From contig OX424568.1 of assembly GCA_949152475.1 (NCBI GenBank), positions 6,299,667-6,363,666 on the forward strand: a stretch of DNA of 64,000 nt, read 5' to 3'. Positions 38,701 through 48,600 of the stretch are shown piece by piece. The notes under the pieces are model-generated. The model searched no databases. It was not told the DNA's origin and saw only the letters and a list, made by a program, of their open reading frames with translations. The DNA comes from Terebella lapidaria. Lineage: Eukaryota; Annelida; Polychaeta; Terebellida; Terebellidae. The translations under genes were made by a program, and so were the position numbers. The stretch's first letter is position 1. The number at the start of each line of letters is the position of its first letter.

Positions 38701-40371
38701 GTTACCAGGTACAAGACAATCAGTGGGCTTCTGAGACTGAGAATTGAGAAAAATTCTTGATCTGTAACTGTGGTTATGCTAAATAGCCTGAACAGAAATA
38801 AGAACAAATCTGCTCCAAATTGAATTTAGTAATGAATAACGCAAGATATGTAACCATAAAAAATGAAATGAAATACCATTAGGAAGACATGTTATCCATT
38901 GTATTTGATACGTGACTTCAATAATATACATGTTGGAATTTTCTATAAAAAAAAAATTTCTTGATTTCACAGAAACTTGCCCGAGAACAAGATGGTGTAC
39001 AAAGACTTTGTGTGGTTCCTGATATCAGAGGAGGACAAAAGACATCCGACCAGGTTCGTGATTCTGCTGAAACTACACTATAGAAGTTCAGCTTGACAAT
39101 AAATAACCGATACAGCTATATATTCCCATTTTCACGGCTGTATTATGATATCTTGTGACAACTACTCCCCCGTCTCACCCCTCAGCGTGGAGTACTGGTT
39201 CCGGTGTATGGACCTCGACGGAGACGGCGTCATCTCCATGTACGAGATGGAGTACTTCTACGAAGAACAGGTCCAGAAAATGGAGGCCCTTGGCATCGAA
39301 ACCTTGCCATTCGAGGATTGTCTATGCCAGGTATGCTGCCCCTAAATGTAGCGTCAAGCTCTCCTTGATCCCAGTCTTCGTGGAACTCCAATCTAACTTA
39401 CATTGATGCCTGAGTTCTGTGTCTATCTCTGACAGATGCTGGACATGATCAAGCCGACACAGCAGGGCTGTATCTCCCTGCAGGATCTCCGACGCTGTAA
39501 ACTGACGCCGATCTTCTTTGACACGTTCTTCAACCTGGAGAAATACCTGGAACATGAACAGAAGGATCCCTTCGCCAGCTCCAGGGTCGGTATTTGTGAC
39601 AAAACTAGAAGTGTTCTTGACACACTGCTCAACTCCTGTGTTGATGGAAGTGCTTATTTAAAGTGACTTATATTTCTAGAATGTGACATTTTCTTCGGAA
39701 AAATTGTTTAATCACAGTGAACTCTGCATGCATGACCTCCATATTATTCCGCTCGGAGAGATGCCGTTCTTTCTATTGTATTGGATATTTGACATTCAGT
39801 ATTACTCATATGACCATGTGTGTGCATGACCTTCAGAAATTATTGCTTGAACTCATATGACCTTGTGTACATGACCTTGAGGATTATTTACATGACCTTG
39901 AGGATTATTTACATGACCTGGGCCTTGTTATGTTGCAGGACCCGGATGGGGAAGAAGCAGAAATGTCCGACTGGGAGAAGTACGCAGCAGAGGAGTACGA
40001 AGTCCTGGTGGCAGAGGAAGGGGCTAACGAAGAAATGTGAGTTCGGGGGGAAGAGGGATGTGCTAACTAAGAAATCTTTGGGAGCAGAGTCAAGTGTGGT
40101 TATGTATTTCTCCAAGTATTTTGCCTTTATATACATGATGTTTATTACATGTATATAAACTATATATACATGTGTTGTTTATTTTCGACGTACCAGAAAC
40201 TACGAAGACGACTTTGAGCCAGACGAAGACTTGCTGTCGCCCGCTAGGAAATCTGCCGACAACGGTGAGATAATGCGACTTTCAGACCCGCCGCAGAAAC
40301 GGGCTCCAGGCGTGTCAGCCACCACGGACGACATCTACGACTTTACGGGCAAAGACAACCTCGGCTACTGA
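18505..40371 (+). CDS. PPP2R3: Protein phosphatase 2A regulatory subunit B'' (PPP2R3 family), 13 coding exons, 758 aa
   Basis: Exons: 18505-18810, 26159-26908, 27201-27304, 32508-32607, 36662-36736, 36871-36957, 37739-37895, 38660-38708, 38973-39053, 39186-39330, 39436-39585, 39939-40036 and 40197-40371. All introns are GT-AG, phases agree throughout, and the total is 2277 nt including TGA. B'' subunits bind the PP2A scaffold/catalytic dimer and give it substrate choice and calcium sensitivity. The N terminus ([16 protein letters not shown], aa 5-20) resembles vertebrate PR48/PR70 (PPP2R3B). A low-complexity Ser/Pro/Lys linker follows. FYFPMGRP at about aa 310 opens the conserved core. EF-hand 1 is [12 protein letters not shown] (aa 508-519, non-canonical last Asp); EF-hand 2 is the canonical [12 protein letters not shown] (aa 579-590). 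An in-frame TGA at 18499 supports the ATG. A possible acceptor near 18382 suggests an upstream 5'UTR exon. Confidence 0.93.
19046..19775. mobile_element. 730-bp MITE in PPP2R3 intron 1, perfect ~25-bp TIRs, TA duplication
   Basis: CACACGTGCTCTCGTTAATC... from 19046 is the exact reverse complement of the end at 19775, and both ends are flanked by TA (19044-19045, 19776-19777). The inner part has scattered inverted motifs (GCTAGC, AGCTGGC). The 71-codon frame inside has no domain. TA duplication points to a Tc1/mariner-like mobiliser (inference). Confidence 0.8.
20280..20402. mobile_element. One-ended fragment of the CCGTATT(T) MITE family
   Basis: The end TTCGAACTAATTGAATAGATACGG (about 20379-20402) and the preceding segment with AATAATTCGAACATTTCAAA match the ends of the complete MITE at 28384-29030. 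The other end was not found nearby, so this is a truncated copy. Confidence 0.55.
20403..24320. other. Large PPP2R3 intron segment with no supported gene
   Basis: Intronic relative to the long isoform. A frame at 21076-21240 ([20 protein letters not shown]...) follows a C-rich tract and an AG and ends before GTGTAC, so it is a weak candidate for another alternative exon. Its entry phase from the AG does not fit exon 1, and I recognise no family. The rest (21800-23950) shows no exon-like signal. Confidence 0.4.
20917..21069. repeat. Poly(G) tract followed 100 bp later by poly(C) tracts
   Basis: About 20 consecutive G end near 20937, and C-rich tracts with a 15-nt or longer C run occupy about 21036-21069. 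They are inverted relative to one another and could pair or form quadruplex structures. Assembly of such runs is error-prone. Frames crossing them (poly-Gly, poly-Pro) are artefacts. Confidence 0.8.
24321..24659 (+). CDS. PPP2R3: Putative alternative first coding exon of PPP2R3, PR130-like N terminus
   Basis: An ATG at 24321 opens a 113-codon frame ending at ACAGCTCAG before GTATGG (24660) in phase 0, the same phase as exon 1. It can therefore splice to the exon at 26159 with the frame intact. Residues 15-41 ([20 protein letters not shown] and following) and the later [10 protein letters not shown] align with the start of vertebrate PPP2R3A PR130 as I recall it: V-x2-Y, D-x-R, A-x-H-x-C, then C-x2-VH-x3-C. 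A further in-frame ATG at 24288 is possible. A GTAAGT at 24343 is an alternative donor. The isoform relation is inference from phase, position and this similarity. Confidence 0.55.
24660..26158. other. PPP2R3 intron, no feature recognised
   Basis: AT-rich with a short G run (24706-24713) and an adjacent T run. No repeat family or exon is recognised. The acceptor CAG at 26156-26158 closes the intron. Confidence 0.5.
27620..27822 (-). mobile_element. tRNA-derived SINE, minus strand, in PPP2R3 intron
   Basis: On the minus strand a tRNA-like head is visible: TGGCACATTGG (27798-27808) as an A-box-like sequence and GGGTTCAAGTCTC (27754-27766) as the B box, spaced as in a tRNA promoter. An unrelated body continues toward 27620. 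It does not fold as a complete functional tRNA. Ends are approximate. Confidence 0.55.
28122..28335. mobile_element. ~214-bp MITE with CTGTAAACCC termini
   Basis: CTGTAAACCCC from 28122 is inverted as GGGTTTACAG at 28335, and both are flanked by TA (28120-28121, 28336-28337). Similar TACTGTAA ends are found on the MITE at 53006-53591, so the two may share a mobiliser. No coding capacity. Confidence 0.7.
28384..29030. mobile_element. 647-bp MITE with CCGTATTTATTC termini and TA duplication
   Basis: CCGTATTTATTCAATTAGTT (from 28384) is the reverse complement of the end at 29030 over about 26 nt, and TA flanks each side (28382-28383, 29031-29032). Subterminal ATGTTCGAATTATTAG motifs are also inverted. 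A fragment of the same family lies at 20280-20402. The CCGTATT tips are shared with the MITE at 718-1653. Confidence 0.8.
29631..31443 (+). mobile_element. Helentron-like element (family 1), copy 2, in PPP2R3 intron
   Basis: Same boundaries as copy 1: TTATTAAGGCATTTCGG at the start, CCGAAATGCCT and an ATGCC/GGCAT hairpin near the end, CTAGT then T. The 5' poly(T) tract is about 28 nt. The ~147-bp minisatellite has about seven units (anchors near 30440, 30588, 30735, 30882, 31029, 31175, 31320), the most of the three copies. It is in the sense orientation of the host gene. No transposase is encoded. Confidence 0.75.
30430..31370. repeat. 147-bp minisatellite inside HINE copy 2
   Basis: About seven units, 146-148 bp apart, nearly identical to those of copy 1. 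Unit variants (e.g. GTCGCACTAGAC instead of GTCGCCCTAGAC) are shared by neighbouring units, which indicates local unit amplification within this copy. Confidence 0.85.
33549..33786 (+). mobile_element. tRNA-derived SINE in PPP2R3 intron
   Basis: The head (33549-33640) contains A box TGGCCGAGTGG (33556-33566) and B box GGGTTCGATCCC (33618-33629), ends CACCGGCA, and has the long variable region typical of Ser/Leu tRNAs. A ~145-bp unrelated body follows, ending in TTAAATAAATTTGATTATTA. A 15-nt copy of its start (CCTCTGTGGCCGAGT) precedes it at about 33530. HINE copy 3 inserted directly in its AT-rich tail. Confidence 0.75.
33787..35476 (+). mobile_element. Helentron-like element (family 1), copy 3, interrupted by another element
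   Basis: It starts TTATTAAGGCATTTCGG in the tail of a SINE and ends with CCGAAATGCCT, a hairpin and CTAGT (35472-35476). After the AGCAGAATTT motif it is split by a ~490-bp insert (33837-34326), then resumes with the T-rich tract. Only about two minisatellite units remain, and the second ~370-bp segment is shortened. Without the insert it is about 1.2 kb. Confidence 0.75.
33837..34326 (+). mobile_element. Helentron-like element (family 3) nested in HINE copy 3
   Basis: AGGTTACCGGAC at 33837 is exactly inverted as GTCCGGTAACCT at 34295-34306, followed by a hairpin TAGCC-TTTG-GGCTA (34311-34324). The layout (subterminal inverted repeat plus 3' hairpin) matches the other two families, but the tip lacks CTAG. 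Related 3' ends appear at 63725-63755, 61025-61060 and, inverted, 43318-43333. The inside carries many GATGACCTTGA motifs. Confidence 0.6.
37231..37727. repeat. 65-bp tandem array immediately upstream of a PPP2R3 exon
   Basis: ACCACAAAC recurs at 37292, 37357 and 37422 (period 65 bp), with units reading CTTGGCCTAACAAAAAAAAG, GCCTTTTTCAGAAATTCCAT, then ATAACCACAAACAGGAATAT. About seven units are present. The last ends a few bases before the CCTGTCTCCTGTGTGTAG acceptor of the exon at 37739. Minus-strand frames here are repeat artefacts. Confidence 0.85.
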
Positions 40372-41595
40372 AAGTATCACCAATCCTGGGACTGGAATGT
40401 TCACAGAAAATATAAAAATCTTGAGATATTCCGATCGAAATAGATATGGAAAATTCAAGATGAAATGTGGGACGAATGTACTTAAATCTAAATCTCCTTC
40501 ATATTCTCGCGACGAGAAAACTAATTAGTTTTGAAACTAGTACATTATTGGATATTTTGGTAAACTATATAAAGATATCATTTCGGTGCTGCATTTGTGG
40601 AAGCCCATCTCATGATGTAATAATCCTGAGGAGTAATTGGGTTACCATGGTTACTGAGGTTGTTGTTTCAGTAGTATTCATCAGGTTATGTTGTCTATTT
40701 ATTTTCGAATTTGTTGCGTATTTGTTGTTTGTTTCTGTGTCTTTGTAGCTGAGGTTATTTTGTTTGTTGAAATCTCTCCTTTTGTACTGAATATGACAGA
40801 AGTACTTTAAAATATGTGTCCTCAATGACAAAAATGTGTAATCATCTTCAGCAAATTTCTATGATGTGATGTTGGTTACATGTAGCTCCTGTGGTATTTT
40901 AGTGCATGACAAAACAGTTGAAAGTATGAGAGTGATAACTTTGTATGTGTTTATTAGTAATATGTTTACACGAGTATGCAACACAAATCTATGCCTAGGT
41001 GTAATTCGAAGATTTTTTTTGTCATGAATTGTTTGGGACCATTAGAAAGTGCTCTTGTATATACATACTTGTATAATATATACGTCAAAATATTTATGTA
41101 AGATGTATTTCGATTCTGGTGCTCTACAATATGAATGCATAACTATTCATATCAGATTTAGCGTTGCTGGGGACGAATTTCTACAGAACAGACGGGAGTG
41201 TCATGAATGTGTCCATGAACCGGTTAGAATCGATTTGTATCATAAATTGATATAATTTATAAAATATGGACTACTGCCTTCTAGCTTGTGGACGAAAGTG
41301 ATGTGCTGGAATTTTAATGTTCGAAATGGTCTGTGAGGGAAGGGATGGGCAGTTCATGAAATGTCAATTTTAAAAGGGCTTGGTTTGCTTCACTTTTTGC
41401 CAACCAAATCCAACACTGCTTCGAGTGTGTGTTGATTTCCTTCCACTGATAATGCGTGAAAATGCTTGTTACTTCGATGAAGATGAAGATGTTTTGCGAC
41501 ATACTCAGCCTCGCTGTCACACGCCTTGTTGATTGGATACGGTTCAGTGATAACTTCACATGTAAATCAAATAAAAATTGTTTCAAGATTAGCTG
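40372..41595 (+). other. PPP2R3: Probable 3' UTR of PPP2R3
   Basis: Non-coding AT-rich sequence follows the TGA at 40369-40371. The clearest poly(A) signal I see is AATAAA at 41570-41575. The exact end cannot be fixed from sequence. Confidence 0.4.
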
Positions 41596-41704
41596 TGTCT
41601 GGTTATTAATGGGATAGATCCATTTGAGTATGTACTCTTTGGACACAGCTTCGTTATAGGAGAAATGACAAACATAGTGCCAAGGGTGCTGTAGCGTACC
41701 GGCA

Positions 41705-43060
41705 GATAGATAGATAGACAATACTTTATTATATCAATACTTTATTTCGATCCCGAAGGAAACTTGATGTACAACTGACAGGCATAAGTTATGACAATAT
41801 GACAAGAAATGAGAAATGCAGAGAGTATTGATTCTACACAATATAAATTGTTTCACTGTTCTCAACTCTATTGTCAAAACAGGTATGTAAATGTTACCAA
41901 ACATTTACATACAGATTTGAGATTTGATAGTGTTTTTAGTCTGGGCCAACCAAGCTCAAGCAGGGCAGCATTGCTAGTTGATTTATATGCACAGTGCAGG
42001 TAATAGCCACAGATCTTCGTATTTTTCCTGAACCCGACAAATGTTTTGGACAGTTATGATATACATTACCATTTTATAAAATTGGGAGAATGAAAGTTGT
42101 GTAAACAATTTGCATGAATTGTATTGGTAATATGTTTGACATTCACTTCAACATGTTCAACATTGACCCAGCTTTGGAAATTCTATCTTGAATATGTTTC
42201 TCCTAAGTCAAATCTTCTGTAAATAATACTCAAGATGAAGCTGTTCATGAACTATCTCAATTTCCTGTTCATTTAAAATGAGTTGCCCATGATCAAAAGA
42301 TCGTCTTTGCTTTGAAAAAATTACAGCCCCTAATTTCGCAGCGCTGAATGACACAGCCCATTGGCTAGCCCAATTAGTCAACGTTTTAAGATAATATTAA
42401 ACCCTAATATGCTCTGGTTTGGGTCTGTAATCGCCTTCATCAGACACATGTCATCGGCATATATATGAATATGTCACTGTTTATATAAATTGTTATTATC
42501 ATTTATAAAAATCAAGAATAACAATGGTCCCAGTATTGAGCCCTCGGGAATCAATGCGTCTATTCAGTCGTGGAGTCTGTTGAGCCTAGCCCTAGATATG
42601 ACTATTTATTTGGTACTGTCATCCCTTCGGTTGATATTAATAGATATTTGTTCCACCCGAAGGGATGACGGTACCAAATAAATAGTCATATATAGGGCTA
42701 GTTGACCCTGAATTACCACTCTGCTCTCCATCAAGGAAGTAATTATCTATCCACTTCAGAAGTGAGCTTTCTATGCCAAATGAATAAAATTTGTATATTA
42801 ATATTGTATACCATACTTCGCCAAATGCCTTGAAACATCTAAAAATACCATACAAACATCAACTTTGTCGTCAAGACCATATTATGTTTTATGCGTTATC
42901 ATTAATAACTGATTCATAACCGAGTCCCGAGGTTTGAAACCAAAATCCCTCAACAAATAAGTCAACAAATTATTAATAGAGCAATAATCGTACAAACGAC
43001 AAAAATTCGTGCAGTTCTCTATCCTAATACTTCTGAAACGCCGCTGCTATTGGATCCGAC
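41705..43060 (-). pseudogene. Decayed non-LTR retrotransposon (CR1/L2-group), split by a foldback insertion
   Basis: On the minus strand, 42855-42703 encodes an RT segment (AFGEVWYTILIYKFYSFGIE, then SLLKWIDNYFLDGEQS). After a palindromic insert it resumes near 42550 with PEGSILGPLLFLI, and YADD follows near 42450. The 3' end carries a poly(A)-signal-like segment and a TATC repeat (minus strand; ATAGATAGATAGA at 41705). Internal frame breaks make it inactive. The 5' half is missing. Confidence 0.7.
42585..42702. repeat. Palindromic ~117-bp element inserted in the LINE reverse transcriptase
   Basis: Arms of about 45 nt are inverted: CTAGCCCTAGATATGACTAT from 42586 against ATAGTCATATATAGGGCTAG ending near 42702, with the core CATCCCTTCGG/CCGAAGGGATG. 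The loop is about 25 nt. It separates two contiguous RT motifs, so it is a later insertion. Confidence 0.7.
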
Positions 43061-43315
43061 CGAGTCGGTAACTGTAGCTGAGTGTGGCTTGAGCTGTTTC
43101 AGAACCTGTCGCTGAAGCTGAGGCTATGGTTTAGAGTTTTTTTAGAATCTAGTATACATTGAAAAAATATAAAAAAATAATTAATTGAAAAATAGATAAA
43201 AATAAATTTGAGAAAAATCACAACAAAATAATAGTTTAAAAGAAACATTACGCAAATTTAAAGGGAAAATGGAACATTTACGAAAAAAATAATCTTTTCC
43301 CGGAAATATATTAAA

Positions 43316-44270
43316 AATTAGCCCAAGGGCTAAAAAAATTTTTTTAGGTGTGTCATATGACCTTCAGATTCACTAATCAAGGTCATCTTTGTGAACTGCA
43401 ATGCCACCATCCGGTGTCTGCATATGACTTTCTATGTGTTCATAATACAAACATATATGACCATATACCCGGTATATCTTATGAGCTTATAACAATCCTA
43501 ACCTCCAGTTGCAAGCGTTTAAGCCTTGAATGCCACGTCAGACATTTAGCACTCAAGGTCAAGGTCAACATTAGTTGTGTCATATATGACTTCCTATATG
43601 CTCATAATGCAAACATAAGCTCTATCTACAAGCATATTATCTGTAAAAGCAAATTTGGGCATTTTTAAAAGTCTGAAAATGGCTGTTTTGACCTTCCAAG
43701 GTCATCGAAGGTCAAATTCAAGGTACACACAAATCGCCATATACAACTTCCCATTTGAAAGTGCTAATACCTAAGCTCCCATTATGAAGGAAAATAATGG
43801 CCAAAGTTTGTCCAAAAAAGTCCAAAATTTGTTTCAAAGGGTGAAAAAAGTTCCCCTAGAAATGGCCCAAATGGATCGTAATATGAATTGGGCCGAAAAT
43901 TTGTTTTTTCACTGACCCATAAAAAATTCAAAACGGCCGCCACACGCAGACCGGTGATTCAGCAGCAACTAAACTTATACACGTCACAAAGGTATATAAG
44001 AGGAATCTTTTGAAACAAAAAACTCTAAACTGATCAGACAATTTTTGAGAAAATGGCCCCCAAAGTTCAAAATTGAGCGTTTTTTTACGAAAACGGCTGC
44101 TATTTTGAGAAAAATAAAAAATACGTCCTTTTAAAATTATTTTAAGGTATCTTTACCCAAATTTTCAAAAAGAATGAACCATGAAACTCAAAGATAAAAA
44201 TGTGGACGGACGACGACGGACGCAACACCATGACAATAGGTTATTGGACCATAGGTCCGGCAGCCTTATA
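43316..44270 (-). mobile_element. Helentron-like family-3 relative, minus strand
   Basis: The left edge has TTAGCCCAAGGGCTAA (43318-43333), the 3' hairpin of family 3 in reverse. Internal GACCTTGAAAGGTC-type motifs and the phrase about 43600-43640 match 33960-34020 inverted. The right part ends near GGTTATTGGACC (44237), similar to the family-3 5' tip. Boundaries are approximate and there is no coding capacity. Confidence 0.45.
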
Positions 44271-44305
44271 ATTACATGTAGTGTTATGACGCGGTGGCAA
44301 CCTAG

Positions 44306-44876
44306 TATACTCTGATTTTTCTAACTTGTTTACACCGGATTTTGACGATATCTTTGCGGTGCTGAATCGTATCGTTCTATAACTTTGCAAACCTCACCTG
44401 ACAGTCGAACGGCAATTTTCTACCAAATTTCAGACTTCTATCGCAATAATTGAAGAAGTTGGCAATCTACCCCAATGTTAAATTTCAGCCAAAAACGGGA
44501 TCTCGAAAATCTGAGCATATTCGAGAATTTGATCCTGTTTACATCGATCAGGAATCGATGTATTGTTGTAATTTTAGACCAGAAGACGCATTGGGTGTAT
44601 TCTACACAAACATGTAGATTTCAGAAGATTGAACCACTACAAAACCGAGCAAATGTACAAAATTGTGTGCGGACCCAGAAATTAAATGACGGGGCTAAAT
44701 TTAACATTGGTGTAGATTGCCAACGTTTTCAATTTTCGTGATAGAAGTATGAAATTCGGTAAATAATTGCCGTTTGACTCCCAGGTGAAGTATGCTAAGT
44801 TATAGAACGATAGCATTTGGCATCGCAAGAATATCAGCGAAAAACAGTGTAAACGAGTTAGAAAAATCAGAGTATA
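44306..44876. mobile_element. ~570-bp MITE with TACTCTGATTTTTCTAAC termini
   Basis: TATACTCTGATTTTTCTAAC at 44306 is inverted as GTTAGAAAAATCAGAGTATA ending at 44876, and the homology continues (GTTTACAC/GTGTAAAC). The target duplication is TA or longer. Degenerate copies lie at 16340-17200 and about 14950. A short direct repeat (GTTATGACGCGGTGGC) lies at 44283 and again near 45219, outside the element. An 88-codon frame inside has no domain. Confidence 0.75.
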
Positions 44877-45688
44877 GTGACACCACGGTTATAGAGTGAA
44901 CGTGCTGACAAGTTTATAAGACATTCGCTGACACCCCAGTAATGGGGTATACCTCTTTATCGTGGGGTCGCCGAACCTTACATTGGTGCCTGACCTTTCG
45001 AACCACATTGGTTTGTCTCGGCGTCGGTCCTGGGTCGGATCCTACTGTTGACTCACATCACATGTAAATATCGGGTTCCTGGTCCCTGACCGCAGATGGG
45101 TATAGCACTTGTCTGGGGCACCAATATGGGTGATTAACTTGACCAGGGTGATGTGGCTCAACAGTGGGATACAGCTGACCTCAAGGACGAGGTCTCTCCG
45201 AAAGGGAAGGCACTGTAGCGTTATGACGCGGTGGCTACCTATAGGCCGGCAGCCCAGATAGGCTACCATGCACCCCCCCCACAACAAAATGTCAGTGGAT
45301 TTTTATTAGGCCCTGGGATGTCCTCAGTCCCGTATCGAGTGGTAACAATAAAATAACTCATTCCCACTATTGATTATTGAGCTGTTTGTAACCACACCCA
45401 AACTATCCCAATTTTTCGTAAAAAAGGTCTCCGCAAAACACCAAAAATACTGTATTTTCCCCAAGTCACTATGATCATCAATTTTAACATAACTTGTACT
45501 GTAATATACCATATTGAAGGTAATTAGATATAGAATACAAATAATTAGGTTGATTCGTGGTATTCTCTTTACTTTGGGAATAACAATGCGTTGGAAAGGG
45601 TGGATTCAAACTGTATAAATTAAGTTGTTTCTTCGTTCATATCCACATGCGCTTTTAGATATTTCTCACAATATAATTTATTGACTAC
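44877..45688. other. Upstream region of the 1296-aa gene, no feature assigned
   Basis: No promoter element can be assigned with confidence. An additional upstream coding exon of the gene at 45689 cannot be excluded, because family members often have longer N termini. Confidence 0.35.
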
Positions 45689-48600
45689 ATGCAAACCCCT
45701 GAGAAATGGCGTAGTGAGAATGCAGAAGCCTGCGCTATGCAGAGTAGCCTCGTTAGGGCACACCAGAGAGCATTTGATGCAGGGTGTAACATAGTTGAGA
45801 GGCAAATCCTTGGAGAGAATAACGTCATGAAATTGTCTTCACTGCAGAGCATCTACACTTCAGAACTGAATGAAACTTCTCACAGTAATCCGAACTACCG
45901 TAGTGAGAATCTCAAGTCGAAACTCTCCAAAAACTTCACTGACCAGTTGGTATTCTGTGAAATTGGTAACTCAGGGAAATACCAATCATCCATTGTATTC
46001 AGCGCTGCATTAGATGTCCAAACTGCTGTTAAGAAAGCATTTTTGTTGGGTTCGAATGACACCATAGAAACTGTTGGAACAGCCATACGTCATGTGATAC
46101 TTGAGGCTCATGACAACTCTCCCGATTTGAAGTGGCCACCTGTTCCCGACGACCTAAATTTCTTCACCATGCCAGATGCCCTGAACAAAATTCTGTCATT
46201 TGTCATTTGTGGACAGGGAATTCCCAGCACGCCGCGTATCGAGAGACTTGTCAATTCCATAGGACAAGACATCTGTAGAGCTTCTACAAATGGGAGATGG
46301 AAATTACCGAAGCATATTGAGATGGTTATGTCATTACGCCACTTATTCAGGAGCAAAGCACTGATCAATCTGCTACACAGATTTGGCCACTGTGAAAGCT
46401 ACGATTTCTCTCTCGAGCTTGAAACTTCGTTAGCAGAAGCTGTTGAGCTATCGTCGTCATTTTTGTCAACACAAATCATCAGAAATCCATCGTTCCCATC
46501 AGTATTCCATTCTGAGTTTGACAACTTTGACAATCTGTTGAACAACCTGACCGGGAAAGGGTCTATTCACACAGCACATGGAATCATGTTGCAAGAGGCA
46601 GCTGGAGAGGCAAGTGACTCCGAAAGCAACACGGAACTTCCTGTCTTACCTAAAACCAAGAAAAGAACTCTAAAACTGACAAGACCAGACACTCTGCCAG
46701 AATGCTATGTTGCGTTGCGAAGAAGTCCAAGGCTGCAGATCGCTGAGCTATCTCATCAACAAGGCAAAGAATCAATCGAAGCATCAATGAAATTGAACAT
46801 TTTGTGGATGCTCATTCGAACGTTAACCATCAATCAGCAGCTACCAATACCATCTTGGGTCGGCTTCATATCAAGCACAGGGGCAGTACCACAAAAACTA
46901 ACCACAATAGATTACTACCCAGTGATAAACCACCCTATTACTGACTACAAAACTGTCCAGGAATGCCTGAGAAGTTCAGAAGAAGCCACCCATGCAGTAG
47001 GTCAAGACTACGTCATAACAACTTTTGACTTGGGTGTGTGCATGAAAGCATTCCCGATTATCTGGCAGAACCCTGAAAGGTACAAGCAGCATGTGATCCT
47101 CATCGGAACCTTCCACCTCGAGTGTGCATTCATGAAAATGATTGGTAAGAAGATGAGAGGATCTGGGTTAGGAGACATCTTGCTGGAAGCAGGACTTCTT
47201 ACTGGGGGTTCAGTGGCAGGAGTCATGCAGGGAAAACACTACGATCGAGCAATACACTGTCACAAAGTCATGCTGGAGGCACTGGAGGGATTGTTGCTCG
47301 AAAAGTTCATGCAGAATGAACACCACCCTTTCTCTACAGTGTCGAGTGATGCATCTAACAAGCTGAAGACCTTGATACGATCACCGTCGCCAAACAGTCT
47401 TCGAGACGTGCTAGAGGATCTCGAAGTTTGCAGAGTTATCCAGAAATTCCTCGATTTCAGACATGCAAACACAGGGAAAAGGGCAAAACTGTGGATATCA
47501 TATATGGATCACGTTCATATCTTGTTGGCATTGGTAGAATCTGTGAAGACAAATAACTACCCACTTTATGTTCAAGCCGTTACACAAATGACGCCAATCT
47601 TCTTCAGCTTTGGTGGGCAGAACTACGCTAGATATTTGTCTTATTTCTCTGCATTTCTCACAAACATAGACACTTCCCATCCTGGAGCTAGTGATCTCAT
47701 CAAGCAAGGAGCGTTCAGTGTCGCCAGGTCTTTCATCCCCAGCAACAGGTGTGCCACTGACAAAACTATGGAGGAAACCTTCATGAAGCACGCTAAGAGT
47801 CATGGCGGTCCTGGTGGTAGTGCAGAAGGCCTCTCTGGTATACTCACAAATTACCAAGCTTACCAACGGTGGGTTCGAACCACACATCTGCGTTCTCTTT
47901 ACCTAAACGCAACTCTAGACATGGCAGATATGGGGGAGCACAACAATGAGTCAACTCAACACCGAGATTTGAGACCCACAGAGATAAAAAAATCTGTCCG
48001 TGAACTGCTAAAGGTGAAGGACGCCATCAGCAGCTTCACTAATCCATTCTCGGTTGAAAATGAGGATGAACTGATATCACTGTCATCAGGAGCTGCGGCA
48101 CCAGCTGACATAACAGCTGACGTGTTGATGGCAGAGGAGAAAGGTGCACAAGCAAGGGATGAGTTCATATCAACCAGGATACAGACAGGACAGAATTTCT
48201 TTGCACCTGTTCGAAGGCTGAACTTGAAAACATTGGAAGATACCAACAAAGTAACAAAGATGAAGGCCTCGAAGAGTCAAGTCATCAGATACAAAGAACA
48301 GGGAACCATTGCTTTCAAGCTGCTGGTGAAGAGCCAAAAGGAAGGCATACAAATGAAAATGAAGGATATCATGACCTACCCGCTCACATCAATTCCGTTC
48401 AGCATTGGCACAGGTACATAACTTTTTTTTATAATGAACTATTTTCTATCTTTTCATAAATGATGATTCCCGCTACCTATAAGTGATGTTTCCAATACTG
48501 TGCGACAGCTACATACACATCATAAAGTATTATCATAGTCACCATTTCATAATTTGATCACACAGTGGATGATTACCTCGCCAAGACGGACAAAGCAAAA

